Positions 26,140 through 45,900 of a stretch of 64,000 nucleotides of DNA are shown piece after piece. Origin of the DNA: Lichenostomus cassidix (lineage: Eukaryota; Chordata; Aves; Passeriformes; Meliphagidae). Numbering within the stretch: position 1 is the stretch's first letter; every line of letters starts with the position of its first letter. Made by a program: the position numbers and the translations under genes. Below the pieces are notes generated by a model. The model searched no databases and had not been told where the DNA came from. It saw nothing but the letters and a program-made list of their open reading frames with translations. Location of the stretch: NCBI GenBank assembly GCA_008360975.2, contig CM039182.1:91037405-91101404 (forward strand), in the 5' to 3' direction.

Positions 26140-26612
26140 AAGGACTTGGAGAGAGTCCAATGAAAGGACTCAAAGCTGATGAAGAGACTAGAGCACCTCT
26201 CCTGCAAGGAAAGGCTGGGATAGTGAGAGAGCTGGAACTGGTCATCCTGGAGAAGGGAAAGCTCAGGGTGGATCTCATCAGAGTGCATAAATACCTAAAG
26301 GAAGGGTGGAAAAAGCAGCTAGGTTCTTTTCAGAAGTGTCCAGTGACAGGATGAGAGTAAATGAGTACAAAATGAAGCACAGGAGGTTCTCTCTGAACAT
26401 CAGGAAACATATTTTCATTGTAAGGATGACCAAGACCTGGCAGAGATTGGCCAGGGAGGTTGTAGACTCTACACCCTTGGAGTATTTAAAAGCCATCTGG
26501 GCATGGTCCTGGGAAACTGATTCTCAGTGACCATATTTGAGCATGGACGTTGGATCAGGGGACCTCCAGATGTTCCTTCCAACTTCAACCCTTCTGTCAA
26601 TCTGTGATTCAC
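26140..26612 (+). mobile_element. CR1 LINE 3' end, older copy
   Basis: The plus-strand copy starts in the ORF2 C-terminal segment (GAGAGTCCAATGAAAGGACT, then the diverged 'ctcctgcaaggaaaggctgg' block) and runs through the KYLKEGWKK-type region to the 3' UTR, ending near CCTTCCAACTTCAACC and TCTGTGATTC. The frame is broken by several indels. Antisense to AHRR, intron 3. Confidence 0.88.
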
Positions 26613-29600
26613 TTAGTCTATGGTTTTAAATTTTAAGGGGGAGGTTCAGACTACTGAAACTGGCCAACAAATGAAAGGAGAATTTTTTCCATGGAAATGG
26701 ATCCAGTATAGGCCATAACTGTATTAATAAACTCAGCCACATGAACTTAGTGTCAGGATCACTTGAATCTTGCTGTGGAAAAATTCTCTATGCTTATGTA
26801 AGGTAAAATCTAAAAAACGTATTTATATCAAAGAAGCAGAACTTTTCAATCTAGAAAAAAAATTCCTGAGAGTTTGGAAAGACAAGTCTGGGAAAACAGA
26901 GTTGTTAGGAAGAGACAGAGGGGTAGAAAGGGATGCCTATGAATGTACCCATGCCCAGGGTACATGCACTGCAGGGGAATCCTGGATTCTCAGACCAGGA
27001 GCTTTGGTTCAGGTAAGCAGGACTCCTACAGCACTGCTGAGTAGCATTACATTGCAGATGATGCACTGAAAGTGAGACCACTCTGGCTTCCTCACCCATC
27101 TCAAGCTTTACGATCTTCATTTTCGGTGAGTGTCACTGGAATGTCATGCATGTCACACCAGAAACAGGTCTGCAGTGGGGAATGCAGCACTAAATATTCA
27201 AATACCACAATAAATAACAGCCTAAAGAGTCTAATGAATGAACCTAAGGACTCTCAATCACAGTAGTATGCTATGGACATAGGGGAGTCACAGCCATGGA
27301 CACTGTAGGAGGAGAACAAAGCTGGAACAGACTGCAAGTAATTGAGGATACTGAAAATCAGGCCAGCTGGGAGGAATCCTTTGTTGCTTTCTTCTTAAAA
27401 GGGATAAATTCAATTTCAATTAAAGATAAACATTGGTGGGAATTGGATCACACCAAACATATAGATGAGTAAAAGGAAGTGACCCACTAACATAAATGTT
27501 AAATCAGAAGATAGAAACCACACAGTGTGTGCTATCCTGTCAGAAATTGAAAAAAAAAAAAAAGAAAAAGAAAAAAAATATATAAGAGGTTTACTTGAAG
27601 GGGAGAAATGGGTTAGGAGAAGGAAGGGCAGCTTGGTGAAAGTGACCAGGAAGTCCTGGAATCAACTGTTCTTCCAGCAGCAGCAATCCAAGGCACAGCA
27701 ACATGAAGGCAGAGGACCCACAGGAGGGAGACTTCAGTAAACCTGGAAAAATCTCAGAGGACACATATCTAAGGAAAACAGAAGCTGGATTTTCTTTCAA
27801 CAAATCATTATACAGGAGATAAGTGTAAACAGTCTCAGTCACAGTGAAGAATGTGAAATGTTAGAAAAGACCACATTCACAAAATCTTGAGTTCTTCAGT
27901 GACTTTTCTCACAGAAAATCTCTTTTAAAAATGAATAAAATAAAGCACAAATCTATAGGAAGAGAAAGAGAAAAGACAATGTATAGTATCAGATGTAGCA
28001 AGAAAGGGAAGGCTATAAAAAGCGTGCTGGAAGCCCTTTAACCACACAAGGTTGGGAAAATAGTTTTCTGCTACTCAGCCGAGGGGGAGCTACAGACAAT
28101 GAAAACAAAAAAAGTTGTTTAGTGTTTATTACCTCTTTTGCTTCCAGTCTGCTAGGATCACCTTCATGGCTGTAAAAGCTGATCTGCCACAAGAAAAGGA
28201 AAAATTTTTTTCTTCTACAAAAGGAGGGCTTAAAATGAAGCAGGAGACTTCCAGCTTGGATGTTAGAGATTGCAAAGGAAGGTATGAAATCACTCACATT
28301 GCAGATTTGCAAAAACATTAGGCAATGACCCTCAGGTTAAGGCACAGCTTATTATTTACTCAGGAAAGTTCACTACAGGCCCGTTTCCTTAAATTTTTAA
28401 TTCTGCATGGAAAGAGATGAACTAACATTTGTAGGAAAATTTCTCAACTCTACTATAATTCAGTTTAAAATCCATATATAACTCTAGTCTAAGGCAGGTC
28501 AAACAACATGTCTCCATGCTTGACTGTCACTAATTTTGCAAAGATCTGGATTGCAGTTTAAATATAAAACTTACAGAAACTTTTAAGATATTTATTTGCA
28601 GAGTTCATCTGGGACTCTCTATGGTCCTTATTTAGTTATTCATAAATCTATCAGATTTTTAGATTTTAAAATCAAACGAAATCTGGAAGTAAGTAAATAT
28701 AGACAAGGCACTGAAGTTTGAAATAAACACAGAGATTCAATATAATAATGTGGGGGAGATTTTTATTGGGAAGACACTTTTTTGTGTGCTTGCATGTCTC
28801 TGTTTTTGCCTATGTATATGTGTATATAAACACACATTTGTGCGTTAAAAAAATACCCAGATGGGCAAAATAATAATCTATTTTATTAAATTATGCTTTT
28901 TATAAATTATGTAGTAAAGGATTTAAAATTTTTAAAAAATTGATCCATACTGAGGTCTCTACATTTCCCATCTAAGACTGTACTCAACAATATTAGCGAT
29001 CATTTATCGGGAATGCTTATGGCTAAAAGGTCTAATATCAATGAATGAGATGCTGAAGGAAAGTCTGAGTGGCCAATTGATGCAAGGTTACTTACACTAA
29101 AAGCTGAAAGATGAGGACCTTTATAGCCCAGCTTGTAACTGTGTTTGTCATAACCGGTGTCCTTACAAGCACTGGGAAACTTAAGGTTGGCTCTCTCTCA
29201 GAAAGGACCTGAGCTGCTAAAAGAACAAAGTGCTATTCTTCTAACATTTATTTATGAAATCGTTACCTGTACTACAAGGGGAAAATTTAAACAACCGACA
29301 AAAGGGAGCTGGTTTTGAAGTGGAGCAAGACCACCATTTTCCTACCAGTGGAAAAACTGAGAAGTAAGAGGTACAAAAGGATGTACTGTCAAGAGTGGTA
29401 AAGGAAGACAGACTACAATTAACTGAGATGGAATATGTCCAAGACAGAGGCCCAGCAAATTCAAGTGGCCACAGACACTAAGTACCACTCCTTGCTCACA
29501 GGAGCCCCACCCAAGACAAATCTTTGTCAGGGCCAAATGACAGTCACAGTTTCCTGTAGCAGTTGATGTCTCTCAGTCTAAGCCCTGCTTCAGACCCAGC

Positions 29601-30749
29601 TGATTCATACACAAGATCCGGTGAGACTGGAAGGTTATTGCTGCAAGCTGTTTTGGAGTGCTTATCAGGAAAATGCAAAATGACTAAATGCCTATAGCTT
29701 GGGGGGAGCAGGGCTATTAATAGAGCCTCTGCCAACTGATGGCAGATATGAAGAACCTTAAACAAGTACACAGAAGAATTGTTCTGAAGCAAAAGGAAAA
29801 CATTCCTAAGAATGAGGGAGGGAATCCACCACAATGACTTAAACTGAATCCCAACAATATCTGTCTCAACAACCAGGTCTAAATTTTGGAATGGAGCAAG
29901 ACCTTTGCTTAAAAAACTTAAGGAAGGTGAACTGGCCATATGCTTCAAGGTAGTAACCTCTAATGGTCACTAAAAAGGGAATAAATGACTGACAGGTGTT
30001 TTCCATGCCCTAATACCTAATTCTCTGAAAAAACGTTTTCACACTTAATGTGGTGAGGTTATTCCATGTCCTCCAGCTGGCTATTGATCTTCATAAACAC
30101 ATTTGAGCTGCACACTGACTACTGCAGGGTAGCTGCTGAAAGGACACCTAGTGGTAAGGAAATGAGTGTGTCTAGAAACCGCTGGAATTGTTGAAGGTGT
30201 GCCACTATACTTGTCATAGGAATTGGTGGCCTGTAATGGGTTGAATATGCAATGTCACATATGAACTTACATGTCTTCTCATGATTTTTTTTAAATTGGC
30301 AAACACTATTCTTAAAAGCATGTTTTAAAAACCTGGAATTTAGGCTTAACTTCCTCAAAACTCAGGTAACAGCTTTTTTAAACAAAAGATGCACAGTATT
30401 GTCTGTCACACATTACAAATTTGAATGTACTGATTCTCCACTGCATCCACTTTAGGAGTATTGGATAGCTGAACAGAACTCATTACAGATATGTTTTGCT
30501 TGATATTTAAACCAAATTTCATCTTGGGCATCATCATTCCTTGGTTCCTCCATTGTGCCTCTCTAAAATATCCTGAGCAATTCCTTCCCTTCTTGTCTTT
30601 TCCTTCTATGAAGACAAACAGCCTAAGAATATAAATTGTACATATTTGAGCTAACTTTAGATTTTTGGGGTTTGTTTGTTTGTTTGTTTTTGTGTCTGTG
30701 CAACTTTAGAGTCACTTCTTGCCTGTGTTTATTCCAAACCCTTTAATAT
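26613..30749. other. AHRR intron 3 segment, no gene seen
   Basis: AT-rich single-copy DNA with an A-rich tract at 27549-27578 and a GTTT repeat at 30670-30691. The open frame at 29544-29948 (minus) has no recognisable domain or splice boundaries. Confidence 0.45.
30670..30691. repeat. (GTTT)n microsatellite
   Basis: About five units of GTTT after GGGG. A complementary AAAC/AGAC-type repeat lies at 31304-31326. Confidence 0.8.
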
Positions 30750-31240
30750 GCACTAATGCCCTTGTGACCAGGAGATGCCCACAACAGAAAGCTCTATTCC
30801 AGATGGAGTCATGCTGGTCTCATGCAGAGAGGGATTATAACCTTCTTGTGTAGTGACATGCTGCCTCTGGGCAAACAGACCAAAATCCACGCTTGGCTTT
30901 CTTGTTTATGTCAACATATCATATTACAGGCATGGAACAACTTGCTGACCACTGTCCCTCTTCGATAATTGTTGTTATGTTCTCTTTCCAGGTTTGTCTT
31001 TTCTATTGAATACCAGTTTCTTTGGATTAATTTTCCCTGAGTGAATTAGTACAGATTTACTAAGCCGTTTTTCCAGATACATGTTTTTATCCAATTTTCT
31101 AACATCTCTGTATGCCACTGGTCTGTTCTCTGTCCTCAGAGTGTTTATAACAGCTTCCAATTTAGTGCCATCCTTTGATTTAAAAAGCCACAAACAATCT
31201 ATTTCTGCTCTTCTACCCTCTTTCATCATAACAAAGATTG
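30750..31240 (-). mobile_element. Ancient CR1-like LINE relic
   Basis: The segment shows the diverged reverse-orientation pattern of old sauropsid CR1: CTCTATTCCAGATGGAGTCA, 'gctggtctcatgcagagagggat', a 'cttggctttcttg' block and, after a gap, TCCAATTTAGTGCCATCCTT preceded by 'ctgtcctcagagtg'. The blocks come in the order expected of CR1 ORF2. High divergence points to an insertion that predates many bird lineages. Exact ends are uncertain. Confidence 0.6.
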
Positions 31241-32993
31241 AAACTGTGGGATGAATATGTTTGTTTGCTTTTTTAGGTGACTTGCTACCAAAGTTTTTTT
31301 TAAAAAACAAACAAACAGACAAACAGATTCTGCCTTGTTTCTCCATAACTACAAGGAAGTAGATCATAATGCTCATGAGGGATGCAGTAGATTCTTCTCG
31401 TACCCAAACATTTGCAACCATTCCTTATGCAGCTCTGTTTCCACAGCTCACCTCTCCTCCACTCCACCCTTCTGAAGCTCCAGCCTGCTCTCTTGTCTTA
31501 AAATGGCATGTAGCTTCCTTCCTTTACTGTAAACAATACTTTCTGTAACCTTAGTTTCATGATGTAAACATTTGAAAATAAGAATGAAGGGAACACAAAC
31601 TATGTGTCCAATTAGATAATTTGGGGATTAAATTAAATGAAATCTCTTAAAACATGGAACACAAAACTTTTCATCATAATGCAGTCTGGCTTTACTTGCT
31701 CTCCTTTTGCCTTGTCTCTTTGAGAGAATGAGGCAATGGATCTTAGAAACTCTGGCAGAGGGGTAGTAAAGGCAGCTGAAGAGATATTGTTGCTTGTGAA
31801 TCCAAGAGAAATGAAAGTCAAGCTTAGAGGAAGGAGCCATAATGCTCAGGTATGTGTTTAAAGGGAAAGAAAGGCACTCTGTAAACTGCAGGATGCTGGA
31901 GGGTTGGCAACCAGCTGCCACAGCTGACATGGGAGGCTCCTGATATCAGTGGTGTCACCCTTTGTAATCTGATGTCAGCTTGTAAAATGCCCTGCAGCAT
32001 GCCAAAGTCTCTTCAAGCTGGCATTTCTTCTATACTAAAATGCATTTTAAAAGCTAGAAGCCAACCAACAGATATCATTCTCTGGTCAAAACAAACAAAA
32101 AATTATATATATATATATATATATATGTACACACTAGGCATAATAAGGAGTAGTATCAGGAAGAAATAATGAGTAGTAAAGGAAGAACAATGTCCATAAA
32201 ATATACTTCTGTGTATCTCTGCAGTCCACCTATAAGTTTTGGTCAACTATACTCCTTCAAATAGTCTTTTTTCTTTTTTCTTTGAAAGACAATCCAGATA
32301 GGATTTCCATTATTAAATCCCTAATCGGGATTTTGCTCTTGTGAACTCCTCAGCAAGAGGAGAAACTCAAAATATCTTCAAATTTGAAAGACTTTTTTTT
32401 ATGTGCAACTGAAAATGCACATTTGGCTTTTATTGTGCAGTGTGTTAGACAGCTACAAAAACAAAGTATAGCCTAGTACAACTTCATTCAACACTTTAAA
32501 CTTCGGATCTCTCTTATCCTGAAAGACAGTGGTCATTTTGGCTTTGAAAGCAAACCCATTTCCTCTTGGCATACAACAAGCATAGGTAATACAGTAGTTG
32601 CTTGACTTTCACATCATACTTAAACAGGCATTTTGAACATGAATGATAACAGCTTCAAATAGAGAATTCAAAGTATCTACAGTTATTACATCTGTCCCTA
32701 GCTTCTTTCCTGGTTTAGTGATTTTACAGCTGTGTTTTTCCATTTTCTAACGCCTGTTGATGAAAGATGGATTTTCTCCCATTATTTGGTGAAAAACACA
32801 CAAACGACATTAGAGGAAATGCATGAAATTTCCAATGCAACATCTTATGCACAAAATAAGTTCAATGATAGATTTTTTTCCCCTGCCTTTATCAATATAA
32901 TATTATTTGTTACTTTTACTCAGAATTAGTACAAAGCAGCAATAAATTAGAGGGATACTTTTAATGAGATGCTGATATCTTAATGAAACCTAC
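31241..32993. other. AHRR intron 3, part next to exon 3
   Basis: AT-rich DNA with a (TA)n microsatellite at 32104-32126 and the exon 3 donor at the right edge. No further coding exon is recognised. Confidence 0.6.
32104..32126. repeat. (TA)n microsatellite
   Basis: Uninterrupted TA dinucleotides, about 23 bp, followed by GTACACAC. Confidence 0.9.
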
Positions 32994-33175
32994 CTTGAAA
33001 GAAACTTTTGACTCGGAGATAGCTGACACTAAGGCGCAAGACAGAAAGTTTGTCCAGCTTCGATACAATGTCAGGTGGAAAAGGAAGGAGGCTGGCCAGG
33101 TGGTCCAGCTCTGCATTCAGACGGTCTCTGTGTCTCTTCGAAGGATTTGATTTTTCATTCCCAACTGCAGGCCTT
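32994..33175 (-). CDS. AHRR: AHRR exon 3, basic helix-loop-helix domain
   Basis: This 182-nt exon is bounded by an acceptor (CTCCACCACAG, ending at 33176) and a strong donor (CAAG|GTAGGT, intron starting at 32993). It contributes one base to a split Gln codon, then 60 full codons (residues 22-81 counted from the exon 2 ATG), and leaves one base for the next exon. Residues about 30-39 form the basic DNA-contact region ([10 protein letters not shown]). Helix 1 follows, then a loop with LLPFPPD, and helix 2 is [26 protein letters not shown] before the basic region and PFPPDI in the loop fit AHRR; as I recall, AHR itself has PFPQDV there. The domain dimerises with ARNT and binds GCGTG cores. The frame is intact with no disabling change. 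Confidence 0.95.
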
Positions 33176-41009
<7,834 letters not shown>

Positions 41010-41260
41010 ACCTTTCACCTTCCAGCTTAAATTTGTTCATGGTCATTTTATGCCCATTTGTTCTTCTGCCAACATTGTCTTTTAGTTTAAATAGCTCTTC
41101 CTCCTCCATTGTGTTTACTCATTGGCATATTTTTAAATATCACTCATATCTTCAGTCAGCCTTCATTTTTCTATTCTGGGACAACCCAAGCTCTTTTATT
41201 GCCCTCTCATGTTACAAACTGTTTTTTCTTCCTATCATTTTCAGGGAACGGAATTGTGCA
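41010..41260 (-). mobile_element. Ancient CR1-like LINE relic
   Basis: This piece carries the reversed old-CR1 series CAGCTTAAATTTGTTCATGG, 'cccatttgttcttctgccaacattgtc', TTTTAGTTTAAATAGCTCTT, then 'cagccttcatttttctattctgggacaacccaagctctt'. The order and spacing follow the reptile-type CR1 consensus as I know it. It is sense relative to AHRR and lies about 1 kb before exon 2. Confidence 0.7.
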
Positions 41261-41946
41261 CAGTTTATTAAGCAAAACCTAAAATGTATTTCATACATGC
41301 AAGCACAGCATCCTTTGCTAAATTGAGATACCTTAGGTCTAGTGTGTTTCCCTCATCTGGAAAATCAGTTATTGTGTCAACAGACAGCTGCCAGGTTACT
41401 TTGTCAAAATCATTTAACTCTACATTCCATTTTTACTCCAAATAACCACAGCTTGTATTGGTTCTTTCTTTGAGAATGCATTCTGAAATGATGCATAATA
41501 TATGGATCAGACAAGTTGTCTTCTCTCAAACATAGGTTATGGCGGAAACACCAGTCATTCTCCAGCTGGTGCAGTGTCAGGCAAAAAGTTCTTCCAGAAA
41601 CAGAACCATTTTTTTCACTATTACTGGGATGATTTTATGTGATGTCAGATGGGTGAACTGCCTGTCCAAAGCTGATGAGGGATATGATGCAGTGCAATAA
41701 ACACTGTTGCAGGTTAAAATTATGCCACAGCTGTTGCTTATATAAAACCTTCTTGCCACCTTCCAAGACCTTATTAAATTAGTTTAATCTGCTCGTTCTT
41801 TTTTTTATTTTAACAGTCTGCCAGTTTTTAAGATTACATCTACCCTCATAGGTTTCCTACTTCAGTGGGAAGCTAAATGGTGTGGAGATGCCAAAAGAAC
41901 TGCATTTTATTCTGAGACCTTGCACTAAAAATATTTTCTTTATATT

Positions 41947-42915
41947 TGTGGTGGATTGACACTGTCTGGATGCCACTTACCCACCAAAGCCATTCTATCA
42001 CTCCCCTCCTCAGCAGGACAAAGGAGAGAAAATATAATAAAAGGCTCATGGGTTGAGATAAGGAAAGGGAGAGATCCCTCACCAGTTACCGTCATGGACA
42101 AAGCAGACTGAACTTGGGGAAATTAGTTTAATTTATTACAAATAAAATCAGAGCAGGATAATGAGAAATAAACCCAAATCTCAAAAATACCTTCCCCACA
42201 CCCCTCCCTTCTTCCAGGGCTCAACTTCACTGCATTTTCTCTATCTCCTCCCCCTGCAGCAACACAGGGGGACAGGGAATGGAGGCTGTGGTCAGTTCAT
42301 CACACTCTGTCTCTGCCACTCCTTCCTCCTCAGGGGGAGGACTCCCCACACTCTCCCATGCACTTCTCCAACACGAGTCCTTCCCACGGGCTGCAGTTCT
42401 TCACAGACTGCTCCAGCATGGGTCCCTCCCATGGGGTCCAGTCCGTGAGGAACAGGCTGCTGCAGCATGGGTGCTCCTTGGGACCACAAGTCCTGCCAGC
42501 AAACCTGCTCCTGTGTGAGCTCCTCTCTCCATGGGTCCACAGGTCCTGCCAGGAGCCCATGGGGTCACAGCTCCTTCAGGCATCCACCTGTTCTGGAGTG
42601 GGGTCCTCCATGGGCTGCAGGGGACCCAGAGCACCTCCTCCCACTCCTTCTTCACTGACGCTGAGGTCTGCAAGGCTGCTGCTCTCACATGCTCTACTCC
42701 TCTCTCTGGCTGCAGTTGCAGTTGTGCAGGCTCTTTTTTCCCTTCTTAAATACGTTATCCCAAAGGCGCTGCCATCATTGCTGATGGCCTCGACTTTGGC
42801 CAGCAGCAGGTCTGTCGTGGACCTACTGGATACAGGGGAAGCTCCCAGCAGCTTCTCACAGAAGCCACTCCTGTAGACCCCCACCACCAAACCCTTGCCA
42901 TGCAAACCCCATTCA
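41947..42915 (-). mobile_element. Solo LTR of an avian endogenous retrovirus (ERVL-like), copy 1
   Basis: A 969-bp LTR reads on the minus strand from TGAATGGGG to ATCCACCACA, with the usual TG...CA ends. It is flanked by a perfect 5-bp target-site duplication, ATATT (41942-41946 and 42916-42920); five bases is typical of ERVL-type integration. A poly(A) signal AATAAA on the minus strand lies at 42132-42137. The middle (about 42360-42640) is a run of imperfect GC-rich repeats with a recurring CATGGG. No gag, pol or env flanks it, so it is a solo LTR left by recombination. It points the same way as AHRR and ends 1.9 kb before exon 2, so it could supply a promoter or a poly(A) site. The family name is not assigned. 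Confidence 0.82.
42360..42640. repeat. Imperfect GC-rich repeats inside LTR copy 1
   Basis: Units of roughly 30-45 bp share CATGGG, GGGCTGCAG and CTCCAGCATGGG words. They make long spurious frames on both strands. The same kind of block is seen in LTR copy 2 at about 49800-50130. Confidence 0.7.
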
Positions 42916-45900
42916 ATATTGTAATACTTTTGTGTTCTGAGTCTTTCCTGTCCATAATATGAATCTGTGACTCATAGTTCATGTTTCAAAACACTGTCAC
43001 ATGCTAGACTTCCCTTCTCTTGCCTTCATGAGCAAAGTTAAAAGGAGGAGAGAGACTTGAAGAGCATAATTCAACTGAAAACTGAAAGTTTAGAGTTCAT
43101 TCAATTTCCCAAAAGGGCGACTTTGTTTTAAAACCCATTCTGGATCAGTTGATTAATATGTGGCAGCAAATAGAAATAACAAAAAAGACCTCAGTATTCA
43201 AACTGAAAACCAGGAAATAAATAGCAAACAATATGGGCAAGAATTTATGGAGTGCAAAATGCCAGTTAGGAAAGATAAAAGCCCAAAGCAAAATTCAAAA
43301 GTTGCAATGCTAAAGACAACAAATAGTGTGCTTTTTAGAAGACTGTTATGAAGAAAATAATTCTAAAAAGTGTGTATAGTTCTAATTAGATGGAGATGGC
43401 TTTATGTTAAAACTGCCTGAAAGGTGAGAGTGCTCAAAAAAGTTATTTCCAGTCTCTGAAAAGAAGGAGAATCATGTACTCCCATCGAACAAAAAGTAGC
43501 CATGCACTCTTCAAGCTTTCTACAGGAACTTTCTACAGAATTAGGACAAAGGGTTACCACAGCAACATGATATGAAGCACTGCCCCAGCAACTGAACACC
43601 AACATCTTAGATACACATACAGCCAAGAGGTGCTTCTGCCACTACCACCAATGTCAATAGTAGCAAGTGGTTAAAATGAGTCTGAGAGTGCATGGACAGG
43701 AATAAAGACAAAGTCAGAAGGTTCATGGCTAGTGGTCCTAAAAAAAGTCTCAGAACAGCACCTGAATTTGTTGAGCTGCACAGATCCATAAATCATGAAA
43801 ACATTTCTTTTAGAATGGAACTGGAGAAGAGCAGATATGCACAGTCCTACCTGGACCGTGTTTTCTTCTGATCACCTGTGAGCTCTGCTCTCCACCCCTG
43901 GGACAGAACAGCCCATCTCCCCCACTGAAGGAGGCTGGGGGCTCCTTCCCTGGCCAGCCCACCAGTCTCGTGTGGATGAGAAACAAGTAAGAAGTTGGGT
44001 GGACAGCGCTCATCTGCTCAGAGCAATTATGCTCTTTTCTTTCTCTTTCACCCTCTAATGTTTGACAGTCCTCACATTCTCTCCACATGTTTGAGGTAGG
44101 ATGAACACGAACCCAAAGAAGCAATCTTCCACCACTCCAGAAGCAGGAAAGGGGGCTTACAAGCTTGAGGAGCTTCAGGAGGAGGAGAGCTGGGACTGAA
44201 AGGAACAGAATTAATAGAAAAGGGTAGATGTGGACAATAGTCATTCACCTCTGTCAGTGGCTTGTAATCACTATTGAAATTAAGTCACAATGAATCTCTG
44301 AACACAGGGGAAAGCCAAAGGACTGAAAGACAGCTGCTAGAGGATAATACGCAGAGAAGGGAAACATAAGGATCCAGCTATCCAGTGGATGGCAGGATTG
44401 ACATCCATCCCAAGAAAAATACCAGAAAAGCTGATAAGAAAGATGAACAACATCTGTTAGCAGAATTCTATGGAATATCATTGTCTTTGGACTTAAACTC
44501 AGGGAGGCTTCCCAAAGAAACTTCTCACTGAGAAGTTATCACCTCTAGCTGACAGAGGAGTTCACTTGTATTAGTAACTAACTTAAGTTAGCAGCACAAC
44601 ATTCTGCTTTTAAAAAGCTACAACAAAGTATTACAGTGCGCAGTTTCCACAACTAAATAATCTGTCAAGCGAAAGAATTTAAAAAAAAAAAAGTAATCAT
44701 AGAGAAATCACTGCTAAATAGAAAAGGCTTTATAAAGACCTTACAGATATCAAGGTTCAATACAAACTCATTGGTGATAATATTTGCAAAGTTGGGAAAA
44801 ATTTACAAGATTGATAAAGAATGCTGAAAACACAGTGAAACAGAAAAATCTGGAGTGACCAGTAGGCTGTTTCTCTTTATCCACAATGCATTTTAATACA
44901 GCCAAATGCAAACACTTGCATCTCAAAATAGGGAATGCATGTCATTGTTACTGAATAGGGACTGCATCCTGAAATGTGAGTGATTCTTGAAAGGAATTTG
45001 GGATCAAAGTGAAAAATGAATACAATCCATAGTTGGAGCTGCCAGGAAGCAGCTAATGCAGATGCTAAGCTAAGTGAAATGGTTTTACATCTGTTTAAAG
45101 ATATGATAAGACTGATGTTGGAACAGTGTGTACAATTCCCATGTAAGTGTTTTTCAAGTAATGTTAGAAATTGGTAAGAGTGAGGAAAGGAGCTAAAATA
45201 AATACTTGCAGGCATAGAAAAAAAAATTTAGGTGACTTGAGTAAAGTGCAGTACTTCCAGGGGAAGATATAAGTACTGAATTATTTTAATCTGAAACACA
45301 GCAAGCACTTAGAAATTGAAGCTGAAGCCAGATACATCCAAATAAGAAATAAGGCATTAATCTGTAACATAATGAACATTTAAACACTGGGACAAGGTAC
45401 AAAGGATTTAATGGATCCTGTTGTCTTGAAACCACTACTAGATGCCTTTTTGTAATGTGCACTTTACCCTAACAGAAATTATACGTAAATTAAATAGAAA
45501 CAGTTGAACTGAATGCAGGCATACTCAGGGAAAAAAAAATATTTGGTAGCTATAGGAGGTCAGATTACATTATCCAATGATCTCTCCTTTCACTAAATTT
45601 TATGAATCATTTCCTGCCTGAATGTAATCACATACCATGCATTCAATGCCTGAAGTACAAGGGCTGTGCAGACCGCAGCTTCAAAGCAGCACGGGTTTTA
45701 AAGAGGGATACTGGGAGTGAGGTGTGCTCATCCCTACCATGCCGTGGTATCACTGTTAATTTCACCAGCAAAGCAAGAAGGGGATGTGGCTCCAGGTGTG
45801 GCTTGGCTTTTCACAGTACAATGTGTTTCCTCCTTGGGAGCAGCAACTCTGGAAAAAGATTTCCATTCATGATGGCTCATCAACAGGACAGAAATCTACC

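Noticed and set aside
30975..31421. A 148-codon minus-strand frame
   Set aside because: Much of it overlaps the ancient CR1 relic, and the remainder has no recognisable domain.
42358..42905. Long overlapping frames at 42.3-42.9 kb
   Set aside because: They lie within the GC-rich repeats of LTR copy 1 and do not correspond to retroviral proteins.
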